From the NCBI RefSeq assembly GCF_007655135.1, contig NC_045131.1:13190001-13254000 (forward strand): a stretch of 64,000 nt of DNA. Reading direction: 5' to 3'. The translations under genes and the position numbers were made by a program. Below, in pieces: positions 45,779 to 58,699 of the stretch (within the stretch, counting starts at the first letter, position 1; the number at the start of each line of letters is the position of its first letter). Under the pieces are notes generated by a model. The model did not search any database. It saw only the letters and a list, made by a program, of their open reading frames with translations, and was not told the origin of the DNA. The stretch comes from Punica granatum. Taxonomy: Eukaryota; Streptophyta; Magnoliopsida; Myrtales; Lythraceae.

Positions 45779-46812
45779 GAGATGCTTCTTGCTTACGATA
45801 AGGGGAATGTGTTTCTGGTCAATCAAGATTCCGAGGGATTGCTCGTGGAGCTGGAGAAAGCTTTTGCAACTTCGAAAGGTTGCAAGACCACTTATTAAAA
45901 ACAAGGTGGGGGATGGCACTAGAACCTCATTCTGGTTTGATGTATGGCTCCCTGTGGAACAACTTGTGGATTTTTTGTAACAGAGGCCTCCTTTGCTTTC
46001 CAACCATCTCGAGGCAAGCCACGGTTGATGTTGTACTTAGAAGGGGCGCATGACACTGGCCGAGAAGCACAGGCCCTAAAGCTCCTATTATACATTCATT
46101 GGCATCTCAGTTGCAGCTAGCAGCTGAGGATTCAGTTGTATAGAGTGCTTGCAAATCAGGTATATTCAGTTCTTCTATTGCCTGGAGCCAGCTGAGGCCA
46201 AAAGGATATGGAGCGGAGTAGAACAAAACTATTTGGTACCCTGAGAATGCTCCCAACGTTGCTTTTATCTCTTGGCTCATGTGGCAAGGAAAAATTGCTA
46301 CCAAGGATAGGCTTGTGCAATGGAAGATATTATAAAATTCTGGTTGTGAATATTGTAGGAGAGAAGAGGAAAGTAGAAGCCATTTTTTTTACTTGCCCTA
46401 TCACCAAAGGAGTTTGTTCTAAGCAAGGTGGGACTAATCGGGCAAGTGGCAGGGTGGGATACTGAAGTTGCTTGGTTGCTTATTTTGAAGTGGAGGACTC
46501 TTAATGCCGTTATTTTAAAGCTGATGTGGTCCTTTTATGTTTGTACTATTTGGATAGATAGGAATGTCAGAGTCTTTAAGAAATCCATCGTTAGTGTTAG
46601 ACAGTTAGTGAGGAGCATTCTCAATGTTGTGAAGGAGAGGATTCTTACTCTTTCAAATGTAAATAGAAGGATAGCAAAGTCAAGTTTAGCCCCTATGTTG
46701 GGACTGAGCTAGGGTTCAATTTTCAAAATCCGCTTGTGAGCTCTTTGGATTGGTGTTATATATTGTAATTATATTTTCATACGAATAGAAACAACAATAG
46801 CAAAAAAAAAAA
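45779..46812 (+). mobile_element. LINE 3' fragment with poly(A)
   Basis: Frameshifted frames encode the region downstream of a plant LINE reverse transcriptase. Around 45,820-45,960 are S-W-S-W-R-K-L-L-Q-L-R, then V-G-D-G-T-R-T-S-F-W-F-D-V-W. Around 46,190-46,440 is a zf-RVT-like part with C-x-x-C and a S-H-F-F-like end. A tail segment follows to a stop near 46,710. It ends in an A run at about 46,801-46,814, as expected of target-primed insertion. It is truncated at the 5' end; no target duplication was found. Confidence 0.75.
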
Positions 46813-46814
46813 AA

Positions 46815-47250
46815 AGCCCATGTACTCTTGACAATTCCATTAAAAAAAAAAAGAAGCTCTGAACAAGAGGTGATTAAAACTAGAAAACATTAATCGAGCG
46901 TCATATTTAATTAGTATTAAATTAAATATTAAATTGAAAACATCTTCGATTTTCTACGTAGCAATCTAGTGAATATTACCCCGGAATATTCGAATATCAG
47001 CTATATATACAAATGATGATATGATTATAAGATCCAAAAGAATAGTGATCTACTCATTGCTCCCCGACAGACAGCAGATGCCAAACTTTCTGGTCTTTCA
47101 AATTTCCTTCGCCTCCCCCTAATCTATTGACTTAGCCATGGTCAATTTACCATACGCCGCTTTGAAGTAGGCATTTGCAACAGGCATGATCCCGACTGAC
47201 GAGGCTCTGACTTCATACCTCTACTTTGAAGTGGCGACTTCCTCGAGGGC
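46815..47250. other. Downstream flank of KMS1-like gene
   Basis: No coding signal. The 3' UTR of the minus-strand KMS1-like gene probably occupies the right part. Confidence 0.5.
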
Positions 47251-47252
47251 TT

Positions 47253-50200
47253 TCACTGAGTCGAGACAGCCTGTGGGTGTAATTTGTTGAGCCTATCAAT
47301 CTCCTTCTGCTGCTGTTCCTTCAGGTACTTCTGAGCGGTGGCAGTCACGATCTTCGAGAAGAAGTTGATGAGCATAAGCCAGACCACGGTGTTCCATATT
47401 GAAGCCAAGGAGAGATCCCATTTCTTCACCTGAGGAATCATATCACTGTTAGTGGAAAACTACTAGACAGAGGAGGGGCCAAAAAAAGAAAAAAAGAAAA
47501 TCCGCATCAGATATGAGTTCGGGTCTTACCTTTGTGTTGGAGTTCGCGGGAGAGGGTCCAGTCAGATACTTGTTTCTGACAGCATTAAGTCGGTTTACCA
47601 TGCTGGGCAAGAAAGGAGCCAGGCCCGGTACAAAGCTCAGGACCCAAATTAGCTTATTCTCGACCCAGTGTAGCAGCTGGTTATTGCTTACTGATATTAT
47701 AAAGATTGTCTGCAGAAGGAAAGAGAACCCATTATATATTAAATTTGATGCTTTGTCCACTCTACGTGCAGACCTCATCAAATAAAAATAACTGTTCAGA
47801 CAAGATATGGAGACGGACGAATAACAAAAGTTCTGAACATATATAGGATTAAGGACGTGTGGGCGAAATCTCGGAGAGGGACAAAAAAGATGAGCTTGGG
47901 ATAAGAATTTCAACACTAAAATAATCGTTTTCTTTCTTTGGCCAGACACTTCGCAATCGTTGGAAAGGTCCAGTTTCAGCACAATAAGGACTTTACTACA
48001 AAGATGTACCAATTACAGCCATGTGATGTTAGTTGGCTTTCTTACAAAGAGCAACTTCAGAATACCAAGAAGAAGAGCTGAGGGGGGTGGGGGGGTTTTG
48101 GAGCCTTTACATGACATGTTATGGATTAACTAATTTGAACTTGTACCTATCAAACTGAAGGAGATAAGTAAACTACTTAAGAATAATGATCCAAGAAGAT
48201 GCACACACCTGGATATGGGTTTTAATGATTGCTTTCCCGATCACAGTTGCCAGAAAGAACTTCCAAAATGGAACCCCGAATTGACCGCACATGATCCCAG
48301 CAAGGTCAAAGAGAGGATTTGGCACCTGAGATGAAGAAAGATCACAATTAAATTCCACTCAGATGTTTGCAAGGTGAATCCAAGATATAAAGTAGCGGTA
48401 AGTAAAAGAAAAGTCATGAGGGTAGAGACGAACTGAAGCAAGCGCTAAGATTGTGCGGAAGTTCAAATGCTCAGAATGAGAAAGGAACCAGTTTTGGATT
48501 TGTCTGAGGTGGCTTGAAATGATTCCTCCGTCTTTACTTGAGGAATCATTCAGTTGTTCCATGGTCTCCAGGTCATTACCAGATAATCGAGCTGCAAAAC
48601 AACATAAACTATCATAAAGTTCTACTTTCATGGGAGGTTAATTTATCCCAGTGAATCATCACATGACTAAAGTAAAAGACTGAACAATCGCTTATATACA
48701 TGTGATTTAAAGAGACCATCAAAGGACGCCGTGTGTAGCAGAAGACTCATGCATAAGACTTCAATCAAAGCTGATTTGACTTAACAGTTGATGAGCTAGA
48801 TAATTCCAGAGTGGTGCAGCAGGATACTTTTCTTAAAGCAGCAGGACATGTAAACTCTGATGTTTTTCATAATTTTCATCAAATTTATTCGCCGAAACAA
48901 ATATTTACCTGCCCTGGAGATAAAATATGGAGGAAGCTCTCCGAGTGCAGTCCCAATGCCCCATAGGACAGCTTCTACCTGAACCTGAGGTAGTATGCTG
49001 AAAAGGGGGACTCGTACACCATTCATCAGTTCAAATAATGGGGGACCAAATTCGGAGCACTCCTTATCGAGCCATGACGGACCAGTCTTCAACCGTATCG
49101 TGTCATATGGGGCACTTTTCAAATCAATGCGCCCACATTGCATTGCTTTAATCGTGAACAGAGCAACGTGAGGACCTAGGTAAAGGACAAAAGTATGCAG
49201 ACCCGATCCTGACAAAAGAAGCCAACCATTAGAAATGTGAAAAAAAACGTAATGTTAAAGAGTATGAAGTGGCTGTTTACATTTGCAATAAGCTGTCTAA
49301 AGCACTCGCAGAATTCATCATAACGTAATTCACGGAATTTCCATAGAAAGGAACATTAGTAATCCTCTGGATTGCTTAAATGACTGAAAAGTGGTGAGGC
49401 ACGTGATACATCTCAGGCTCAACTTGCCTTGCTGTCGCTAAAAAGTGTGGACACACATATTGACCTAGAGGCCCTTATTTACCCAGTTATGTGCTCGCGG
49501 AAATGTCCATGGACCATAGATAGCTCTTTAAGGAGTCCCTCACCAACCGGAAGAGTAATAAGGAGCAAAGATTTAATTTGTTTTAGTAAAAACTACCCCA
49601 AGTAACAATACGAGCATGGCAGTTCATTCTCGAAAAACAAATTCAGGACATGTGGATTAGACTAGATCATAAATTACTCACCCAGACCAATTGAAGATGC
49701 AACTCCAAGTGCTATCCACCATAATCCAAACTGGATGTACCTATACAACTCTTCAAAGTGCTGTAAAACATGCACAGACAAGGAATGATAAATTGTTTAC
49801 AGTAAAAGGCAAATGGGAATAAACAAAGCTGATAATACATCATCCTAGATCATTAATGGCAGATCCTAAGTCCCCAATAGGGGAAAATGGACTCCTTAAC
49901 CAAAACATTGACAAATTAATATGAAATTTCCCCAGAAAACAACCACGTGAGAATGCCAAAGAACGTATTTAGCCCATGTTTTGGTAACCCATCAGAATTT
50001 ATGGTCAAGTTAGCTACCTACTATTACAAAAAAATCCGGGCATACCATCACAATCTTTGGTCACATTATCCACATGCATATATGAAAATGAACCCAAGTT
50101 CAGTCCATATCTACCCTATTACATAGTAGAAGTATTTAATCATAAAGGATGAATGCACTTGCATAGAGAGCAAACTACCTTGCTGTGGGATCCATCTAAC

Positions 50201-50975
50201 ACCAACAGCAGTATAGCAAGAGCGGCTGCACTGATACTGAGAAGCATTAGCAAGCCACCTTTAGCGAGAAGGTAGGCTGCCAATCCTTTAAGGGACTGAA
50301 CAATAGCCAAGATGAATAGCTTCAAGGTCCTAAAGGGCTGAGTTACTAGAGTCAGTTTTTCGAGATCTTCTAAATGTTGTTGTTGAAGTCCTGAAACAGG
50401 CAGCACAGAGCCCTGTTAGCTACAAATTACATTCAATAAATATGAAAGATGATTTGCCCCTCAAGTAAATAGGCCCGAAATCACTCTTCCGGGCAAGAAA
50501 AGAAACTTAGAGAAACATCCAAATCAGTAGGTAAGATACCTAAACAGGGAAAGAAAATACGAGAAAAGCCGATTTTAGCAAAGGCAAAGATTGATTTCTT
50601 GAACTTCAGCCACCAATTCCCGTATTTCCCAGCACAAGTTCAAATCAGAACCGTCTCATTACAAGGCATGAAGACGAAATCATTCACACCGTTCCAAGAG
50701 ATTCGGAAGAGACAATCATCGGTTGTTAACTCAATTCCAGCATCAAAGAGCCCATACTTAAGCTAGACAACGATTAATTAAGATCAACAGAGCTCATCTT
50801 TACGCTCACACATCGAAAACCGCAAAAGCTTCAATTTTGAATTAAAAACTAGCAGATTTTGATGATTATTCAACGACCCACCAACGATAACTCCTTCCTG
50901 CAGCCATAACACGACAATCAAATCGTTTCACGACAAAGCAAACATTTGAAACTTGCCTGAGATAGAAGTATCCAT
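47253..50975 (-). CDS. KMS1: VMP1-family vacuole membrane protein, KMS1-like
   Basis: Eight minus-strand exons join in frame to 413 residues: 50975-50957, 50390-50179, 49760-49682, 49208-48909, 48591-48434, 48325-48209, 47709-47530 and 47429-47253. The product matches plant KILLING ME SLOWLY proteins, homologues of animal VMP1, along its length. A short start (M-D-T-S-I-S-G) is followed by hydrophobic segments, [12 protein letters not shown], the [16 protein letters not shown] block, L-P-P-Y-F-I-S-R-A, and the SNARE-associated (DedA/VTT) motif [15 protein letters not shown]. The family acts at the ER and in early secretory and autophagy membranes. The first intron uses a GC donor (AG then GCAAGT). 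No exon is broken, so it is probably functional. Confidence 0.95.
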
Positions 50976-52095
50976 GTCGTGGGAAGACGAGAAGGAACTC
51001 GATCGCTCGTCACTCCCCCTGTAAAGATGTGTCAAGGCCTCTGATTGGGAAAGCGAGAGACCCTTTTGTCAAGTATTGCGGATTCTAGACAAGCCAGCCA
51101 CCAACGATGTCTTAACCTCATGGAAGCAGCGACATGTTTGCCCAGACGCAACGGTAGAGATTTCCTTATTCCGGTGCTGATTCCTCTGATTGCCATATAT
51201 AGCTGGGAGAATAATTCCCATTTGGTCCTTCTACTTTGGTCTTGACAAAGTTCAGTCCTTGCACAATTTCTGACAATTTAGTGCGTATATATTAAGATTA
51301 TGAATCTTTGATGCTCGTTTGTCATCCTACAATCAACACCAGGATAGTTCCTCGCATTAAATCCGATTAGAAAATGTTTTGTTTCTGTCCATATAGTATT
51401 GTTGTATCAAATTTTAGGTCATTGGCACTAAAATGTTATAATCTTTAATTCACTAGTTATGAGTAAATTAACAGCGTTCACATATTGTTTTTGTAATTCT
51501 TTTTGATATTTCATAAATTCAAGATGAATGAGTTTTGGGTTTGTAAAATCAATGAGGTGTCATGTCGGTGAAGTAAATAATATTTGGTGCACAATCTAGA
51601 AAGGGCAAGAGTGTAATGAGTGACTAAGAAAAGCTCAACCCATAACTTCAAAATCCAAAACATAGACAATCACAGTGCGTGAGCATAAATGTTGTCCAAG
51701 GACTAAATTGATCCTATGGCAAAAGTAATGTAGCTATATGTTATATTTTTCCAAATATGGCCAAGCAGGAGAGGAGGGAAGGGGATTCTTCATTATCATT
51801 AGTATATTTTAATTTTAATTCTAATGTAATGTAAATAATAATGATAATGGAGCATTCCTTAAAATTTATTGTGGACGGAACCGTCATCAATAAATTAATC
51901 GTCTAATTGCAATAGTGTCCATAGTAACTTAACCACATCGATATTATTTATTTCATGGATCACTTTTGGCTAGTAGATTATGATCAAACCCCATTTAACT
52001 TCTTCTTTTTTTTCTCTATATATAGATAATTAATTATTTAGACTCTGCAATGAGATGAGAACTTTTCAATGGGTTCAATTATCCACAAAACCACA
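50976..52095. other. KMS1-like promoter side and intergenic DNA
   Basis: Bases just above 50,975 should hold the 5' UTR and promoter of the minus-strand gene. The open frame at 51,045-51,245 (+) overlaps this zone and has no domain. The rest is AT-rich and shows nothing. Confidence 0.5.
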
Positions 52096-52097
52096 AT

Positions 52098-52545
52098 GAT
52101 GGTAAAATTTTGGGATTTTTACTCTAGATATCCAATAATTCCACTCGTTTCTCATATCTAATTCATAATTTAAAAACTATTCAGAAAGGCTAATAATTTA
52201 CATTTGGTTCCAAATCTATCCTAGTATTAATTTCTCCGTCAATATTTAATGGTACTGCTGACATGGACCGAAAATGTGCCCATCCTTGCCATTGTAGCCC
52301 TTTGCTCATGATAGATTTGAGAAAAAATTAAAATCATATGATAGATTTGAGAAAAAAATTAAAACAATAGGATAGATTTGGTTTCCACTTTCGTTTTATT
52401 GACGGACAAATAGACGTCATGATAGATTTGGAACAAGATATAAACCATAAGCTTTTTTTTACGTAATTTTTAGAGCATGAAATATATTTGAAAAAATAAT
52501 AAAATCATGGGATATATGGCATAAAAACTCCTGAAATTTTGGTGA
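52098..52545. mobile_element. Imperfect inverted-repeat element (about 450 bp)
   Basis: The left end ggtaaaattttgggattttt approximately mirrors the right end (aaaaactcctgaaattttgg). A second pair lies inside: ccaaatctatccta against aggatagatttgg. Inside are about three copies of a 35-bp unit containing gatagatttgagaaaa (52,309-52,380). Probably a decayed non-autonomous DNA element. Confidence 0.45.
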
Positions 52546-52644
52546 TGAAATCATGGCAAAATTTTTCTTTTCGCTGGATTGAAATCATGGTTAAATTTTA
52601 ATCGATTATTTAGGAACTTGCCTATTCTTTTTCTAGTTTTTCCT

Positions 52645-52995
52645 ATGAATAATATGTTAGTAATTTACTCACTATATATATATGTTATATGTATGCCCTT
52701 GTTGTGAATTAATCTAAGTAAATTACTGAACGTACGAGTAATTTACTCACAATTTACTCGTTATGTAAGTAAATTGCTGGATATGAAAATAATTTTACTT
52801 TAGATGTAAATAATTAATTCAATACATGAGTAAATTGCTAAGTATTCATGTAATTTACTCAAACTATTTTAATTTGAGTGACGACAACGTGAAAAATGCA
52901 ATCCAAGTAAGTTAAATAAGAGTGCAAGTAACTTTGTTCGATACATAAGTAAGTTACTCAATATTCTAGTTGTTTACTTAAAATCTAAGTAAATC
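52645..52995. repeat. Cluster of degenerate gagtaaattactc words
   Basis: At least ten variants of a near-palindromic word (gtaatttactc, gtaaattactg, gtaaattgctg, gtaagttactc) recur in both orientations at irregular spacing. Confidence 0.6.
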
Positions 52996-54680
52996 ACATC
53001 AACAATCTAACAAGCCAACTATCTCAATTAATGTAAAATATTTAGAGATACCTATTTTTGTCTTTTTGTGACCTATTCATAACTAGCTTTTTAGTAAGTG
53101 AAAGATATATACCGGTAAATGATTGGTTGAAAATAATGTCATCATGTTTAGTATGTCATCATGTTTAGTGATTGCACACTAGAGATGGAAAAGTGATGCT
53201 ACCGGGCCATCATTTTAATCTTATTGCTATGTTTGTGCGAAGCGCCCAAGCGGATCATACAAATGCATTAGGCTCGGCATAAATGACTTGTTCAGATAGC
53301 GTGTAAAAGGATAACGTCAACTTTACGGAAGGAAAAAGCGAGAGAAAGGTTACTCCAGGGTCCGGGGCACATGATAAATCTGATTAGTAAATTACATTGC
53401 ACGGTACTTAATTTGTCGTGTTGGTGAATGTCGACATGGTATAGCTAGTGAAGAAATTGATTTTGTGGCCATGATAAGGACAGGAATGGGTTAGATAACT
53501 CGAATGGTTTAATAATCAAAGAGATGAAATATCAATCAAATCATATTTAATCATGGACAAAAATCAATCGATTTAAAGGTCAACATGCAAAATACGGGGC
53601 GGGCGCTCTATCAGTGGTACACATCAGCATGTCCTTTTCAACGTTTGATCATCTCCAAAATATTATTGGATTCATTTAAGTCAATTTCGTCAATTAAGAG
53701 TATGAATACAGTTATATTAAGAGAAGAAATTGGAAACCACGCGGTTTTGTGGTCAACGCGAACTCCGAAAGTGATGTTGTAGACATTATTCGTCCATTCC
53801 TTAACTACTATAGAGGGAATGGTTATATTTCAACTGCGATTTTGAGATGGACTTTACCAACCGCGCATAAAGTCGAAATTCTCTGAAAGTACTTCGTAAT
53901 CAGGATCAAACCGACACGTAAATAGAATTAGCTAAATAGTCTCGGTCAATAAACTGAGAATGCTGTGATTTTACGGAAAGAAAATGAATAGTCAGAATAT
54001 CCTAGTATGGCCGATCTATGAAGGATATCTACCCCGAACTAGCATGTTTGTGCGAATTACTTCCACAGTCTCCCAGCTGAATTCAAAATTGAATTACAAC
54101 ATCAATTTTCTTCTTGTAAAACCAAGAGTTCGAACCTATGCGCAGTACGCATACCGATCTCCCATAAACGGATTAGAGCGGAAAACATACCGCGTATGAA
54201 TGAAAAAAGAGAGCAAATAAAAGAAAGAGTGAGAGAAAAAATTTGAAGTTGTATTTGTAGAGAAATGAAGTGCGTAGGAATGGTAGAACCCGAAAGTTAC
54301 ATTGTGGACGATTTGGTCGTCCTATTGTACGCAACATACACGTATCGCTTCTTCTTTTTTTTCTTCAAATTGTAATCGAAACGAATAAGTGTAATTCTAT
54401 CGGATGTCTCCGAAGAAACACGAGTAAGTGTAATTTGATCAAATCATTCAACAAATAATTGCTAGTCATGAAGGGTCCTCTGGTTCCAAGTCTAACACCT
54501 TATGGAAGAGGATAGGAATAGAACTAAGTATAAGGAAGTAATGCCATGCCTGTCCAGCCCATTGGTGAAAATAATTCGGCCCATACGATTGTCTTTTCCA
54601 ACCCATTCGGCCCAATTCCTCGGCTGGCCTCGAGTTGAGTGGTCGGCTCGGCTCGGCTCATCTTATCGTACATGACATAT
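52996..54680. other. Intergenic, nothing recognised
   Basis: A 17-bp near-tandem word (tcatcatgtttagt) occurs twice near 53,145-53,180. Open frames at 53,585, 53,984 and 54,270 are short and without domains. Confidence 0.45.
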
Positions 54681-54681
54681 T

Positions 54682-54850
54682 GCTCCGTTTGGTTTCGCAG
54701 TTAAAATCACAAAAATTTTAACTTTAACTTTAACTCAACACACTATACAACAGAAATACATATCTCCCAAGTCAAAAATTTTAACTTTAACTCAACACAC
54801 TATATAATTATTTATCATTTTTCACAATCAAAATCAAAATCACTTTAAAT
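54682..54850. mobile_element. MITE, family B copy 2 (reversed)
   Basis: Starts tgctccgtttggtttc, carries ttttaactttaactttaact then cacactataca, and ends near ttgaaaccaatcaca. This is the reverse complement of the right half of the element at 9,940-10,206, with an internal duplicate of the aacttt block. Confidence 0.6.
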
Positions 54851-55055
54851 TGAAACCAATCACACCAAAATCGAGGCATCTCAGTTTTCTCCTTTTCTCC
54901 TTTTTGCTTAAAAAGAGGGTCAGAAAAGTGGCCCGAAGCAATCTCCACCGTCCATCCAGCATAGATGACATCCCCACTATAGAGGAACCCGCTCCAATTT
55001 TTGACCATCTTTAACGTCGTATTAATACTTCGCATTAAAAGACGATTCAAATTAT

Positions 55056-55206
55056 CAACCTGAATTGGTTCAGGTGGCTCTGTACCTGATTTGTTAAGTA
55101 CGATTTCAAATTCAAATTTTGTGAATTAAAAAAATTTATAATTGAAAAAAAAATTTCTTATATCGAGCTGATTCAGCTTGAACACAGATTAATCGCTGAA
55201 TTTTTT
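55056..55206 (+). mobile_element. SINE-like element, degenerate
   Basis: A-box-like ttggttcaggtgg at 55,065, B-box-like gatttcaaattc near 55,104, and a tail containing cgagctgattcagcttgaac that resembles the tail of the 13.33-kb SINE. It ends in a T/A-rich tract. No target duplication seen. Confidence 0.45.
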
Positions 55207-55209
55207 AAT

Positions 55210-56755
55210 ATTATGTGGTGCACACCAGGTAAAAGAATGTCGATTCAAATACATAACATGTTAATTTCAAAAACGAAAAAGGAAAGGTCCATGACATATA
55301 ATATATATATATATATCGTAGGCGTGTAATCTCTTTTTTATTGGGTGAAAGGTGTGTAATCTCTTTCCTCGAAGAGAAGCAGACACTCTCTTATATAATC
55401 AGCTCGAAGCAAAGAATTGAATCCCTAAAATCACACATAATTCGTCAAGAAAGCGTACCTAAATCCTTAGCGTGAAATTGTATCGGGTTAGTGGTCTTCC
55501 AAGTCGGAAGCTAGTACGTTAAGAGCGTGAGCTTTTCGATTCTCTAAGTAATGGGCCTCATTCTATCGCTTTATTTAACGTACGGTTTGGGGACCATAAC
55601 CCATAATATTGTACTTTAATACATGATGTTTATGCAATTCTAATTCCACTCTTCGTAAAACTAGTAATTATCCTGTTGATATCTACACATTAAAGTCATA
55701 TTTTACCGAGATATCAAAAAATTAATTGTTTTTAACTTTATTAGATCACTCAATTCGAGCATATTAATAGGATAATACATAATACATAACGTGATATACA
55801 TATATTGGGCCACATCGTTGAAATAAATTCAGCAATAAATCGTTGAGAAAGTACAGTATATGCTCAATCTTGTCACATCTCTAGTCAATCCTTTGTTTCA
55901 TCCTTAGCGCGTTGTGCGATAATTTTTTTATGATTTTATATAATTTAAAATAGAAGATCAATACATGGAATGAATAAATATAAATATAAAATATGTGTCG
56001 AAAATTATATATTTAATTGAATAGATGTAAATTATTATGACAAAAAATAGATTTCTAAAATGCGAATATGGAATGTGTAAAAAGGTAATGATCCTTTTAT
56101 TAAAGAAAAATGTTCGTTTATTGAGCTTGGAATATAAGGTTGTTTGTTTCTACTTTTCGAGAGAAGAGAACCCATGCTTGTACTACACCATTCATCTCCT
56201 TTCTTGGAGTTAAAAGACGCCTTCTTCTTCTCCTTCTTCTTCTTCAATCATGAGTGTCTCATGAAATTCCCCGCAAAATTTGCCTAGAATTGGAGGGTCT
56301 CCTCTCACGATATCTGAAAATATTCTTAGGGCATGTTTGGTTCGTAGGATTAGAATAGACAGGGAATAGAATAGACTGGGATTAGAATAGACAGGAAATA
56401 GAATGTAAATTCTGATGAAATTTTTGTGTTTGGTTGGAGAGAATAGACAGGGAATAGAATTATAATTCTGATATTTGGTTGGGTTGAATAAGGAATAGAA
56501 AGAACAGGAATAGGATAAAAAGACAGAAATGCCCTTCATATAAATATAATGGGTTTTATAAGATAAATAGATAACTTTAATGACAATTTTTATAATTAAT
56601 AAAAAATAAAAATTTTAAAAAATATAAAGAAAGGTAATTCTAAAAATTAAAAAATTAAATTAAATTATTAAAAATTGTGTTTATTAATAAAATTAATTAT
56701 TTTAATAATGTAATAAGCATAATTATCTACTCCTTGATAATGGGTTTGTTTTTTG
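55210..56755. other. Intergenic with short repeats
   Basis: Contains a (TA)n run near 55,298-55,315 and a ttc-rich run at about 56,218-56,247. A tract at 56,330-56,530 starts gggcatgtttggttcg and is built of repeated gaatagacagg words, probably a MITE-like element. No gene supported. Confidence 0.45.
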
Positions 56756-56757
56756 AA

Positions 56758-56960
56758 ATTTTTTTAACTCAACTCAACTCAACTCAACTCCACTTATCTT
56801 CAATTCAATATTACAAGCATTACTTTTTTTCATTTTTTCATTTTTTTAACAATTCAATTCAATTTTTAATATTAAATTCTCTCAACTATTCATTACTTTT
56901 TTATAATTCAATAACACAATTATTACTTAATCATTACTTTCTCTCAATTATTTATTACTT
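56758..56960. mobile_element. MITE-like element, family A copy 2
   Basis: Second copy of the 8,770-8,975 sequence, preceded by five aactc repeats (56,767-56,790). Confidence 0.55.
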
Positions 56961-57213
56961 TACTATAGTCACTCACCACTGTCTTCAGGGCTGCAATGAT
57001 GCCGTCTACAGGCACCTATCCTCTGCGTCATTGAGAAGTGGGAAACATCGTATACGATATAGAGTGTAGAAAGACAAGTGAGTGGAATAATAATGCCTAA
57101 AACAATTTTTTTTAAGTCGTCTATTTATAAAGCATTTAATACATTGAATGTGAAAAAAAAAATCACATATTTCGAAGAATTTTTTTGAATTTCTAAAAAA
57201 CTTTTAATTTTGG

Positions 57214-58692
57214 ATTAATAGTCTAAAAAAATACATACTTTTCAAAAGTTCTCAAATTTAGCACGAACTTTAAAAACTTTTTGTAAAAGCATAACGTTTT
57301 AAAACTGATCAAAATCTTGCACGCCGTTAACATTCGTCCATGGAATGTCGTGAAATACTTACGTGGTCGTTAATTGCTGTCCAGCTGGCCGATATCGTCC
57401 ACGTGTATGCACCCCATTGGCAGGCCTATTTTCCTTTTCCTTTCAACCCATCCCCTGTTCTTCCTCTTCCCCTATCATGTTCTTTCTTGTCCTCCATCGT
57501 CTCTGCCAATACCACTGCCACAACCACTCCCCCATCCCCTGGGACGTCGAAGAGACTTCTCCCTTATGCTTCCCCTTCTTCGAGATGCCACCTCCTGCAA
57601 CTCCCATATGCCCAAGCATCATCCAATTCCATCCCTTGTTCCTTACACGGTTTGTTATTCTTCGATTTTTCGTGAACTCAATGACCCCAACAAGAAATGT
57701 GAACTGGGGACCTCGTATTTCGATTCAACTGTCTCGGACTCCTCCAAGATAGTCGAGATCGTCTTGAAGGATTCTTCATCTTCATTCATCCTTTGTTTCT
57801 TTCTCTTGAGACCATAAACACTACTTGAGCTCCCTCTCATTCTCTCATAACCACCATTATCATTTTCATTTTCCTTCCTTGCTCTTCCCCTGTTCCAAGC
57901 GGCTTCTTTCCCTACCTCCTAAGCCTCTCCTGCCTATGTTTCCTTCCATCTTCGCCACCTCCATCCATCATTTCCTTCCATCCTTCTCCTTCTTCCACTT
58001 CCATGGCCCCTCCTTGAACTACCACCAAATCGACTTCTCTCCTTCCTTCCATGTTCCTGCTGATGTGTTGTCTCTCCTCCTTCCCTAGCTACTAATGCTC
58101 GCCCTTCAGATTTGTTGCTGCTTTGGCGCCCCTCCCTGAGCTCCTGGAATCATAGTCGTTGTTGTTTGTTTCTCTTATACTCCCTATTGCTGATGTGTTA
58201 CTGTTATTTCGTGCTGCTGCTGGTGCCGGTGCTCTAGGCCCCTCCCTACTCTCTGTTGTTGTTGCTGGTGGTGCTTCAAGCTTCTCTGCTTGCTGCTGTC
58301 CAGCTCCTTGTGAGCTTCCTCTAAACTAGTGCAGTTGTTGCTCGAGTCTTCTCCATGAACTCGAGTTCATTGTGGTTGCTCTCCCAAAATTGCTCGAGCC
58401 TATGGTGATCGTGATTTGGCGGATGATGTCGGAGTGGTGGTGGCGGTGGTGTTGGCAGCGGCAATGGGGGATGAGAAAGAACACGAGAGTGGAAGTGAAA
58501 GAACAGGGGATGAGTTGAAGGGAAAAGGAAAAAACGGCCACATAAGCATTTCACGACATTCTGTGGATGGATGTTAACGGCGTGCTAGATTTTGATCAGT
58601 TTTGAAACGTTGTGTTTTTATAGAAAATTTTTAAAGTTCGTGCTAAATTTAGGAACTTTTGAAAAGTATGTGTTTTTTAGGCTATTTACCCT
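57214..58692. mobile_element. Long-TIR (Mutator-like) element, 1.5 kb
   Basis: The left arm (about 57,214-57,540) and right arm (about 58,400-58,692) are imperfect reverse complements over nearly 300 bp. Shared blocks include acatacttttcaaaagttc, tttagcacgaactttaaaaa, aaaactgatcaaaatct, gcacgccgttaacat, gaatgtcgtgaaat and catcccctgttctt. The GC-richer interior (57.55-58.4 kb) has ORFs rich in Ser, Pro and Leu but no recognised domain and no transposase. Long TIRs around unrelated sequence suggest a non-autonomous Mutator-like element. The 9-bp target duplication is not clear. Confidence 0.7.
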
Positions 58693-58699
58693 TATTTTT

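Noticed and set aside
45779..46812. Target-site duplication of the LINE fragment
   Set aside because: The words next to the poly(A) end (agcccatgtactc) and upstream (agcccctactta) are similar but do not match exactly, so no duplication is claimed.
47449..48012. 187-residue minus-strand open frame as one exon
   Set aside because: Only 47,530-47,709 is exon 7 of the KMS1-like gene; the rest is read-through of the flanking introns.
54120..54180. Possible tRNA gene (gagttcgaacct on the plus strand)
   Set aside because: The B-box-like word lacks an A-box at the right distance and no cloverleaf can be drawn around it.
56677..57069. 130-residue plus-strand open frame
   Set aside because: It lies across a MITE-like AT-rich repeat and is dominated by Ile, Leu, Asn and Phe from the repeat composition.
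57340..57817. Three overlapping open frames of 110-147 residues
   Set aside because: They overlap in all three frames within the C-rich arm and interior of an inverted-repeat element, with no domain.
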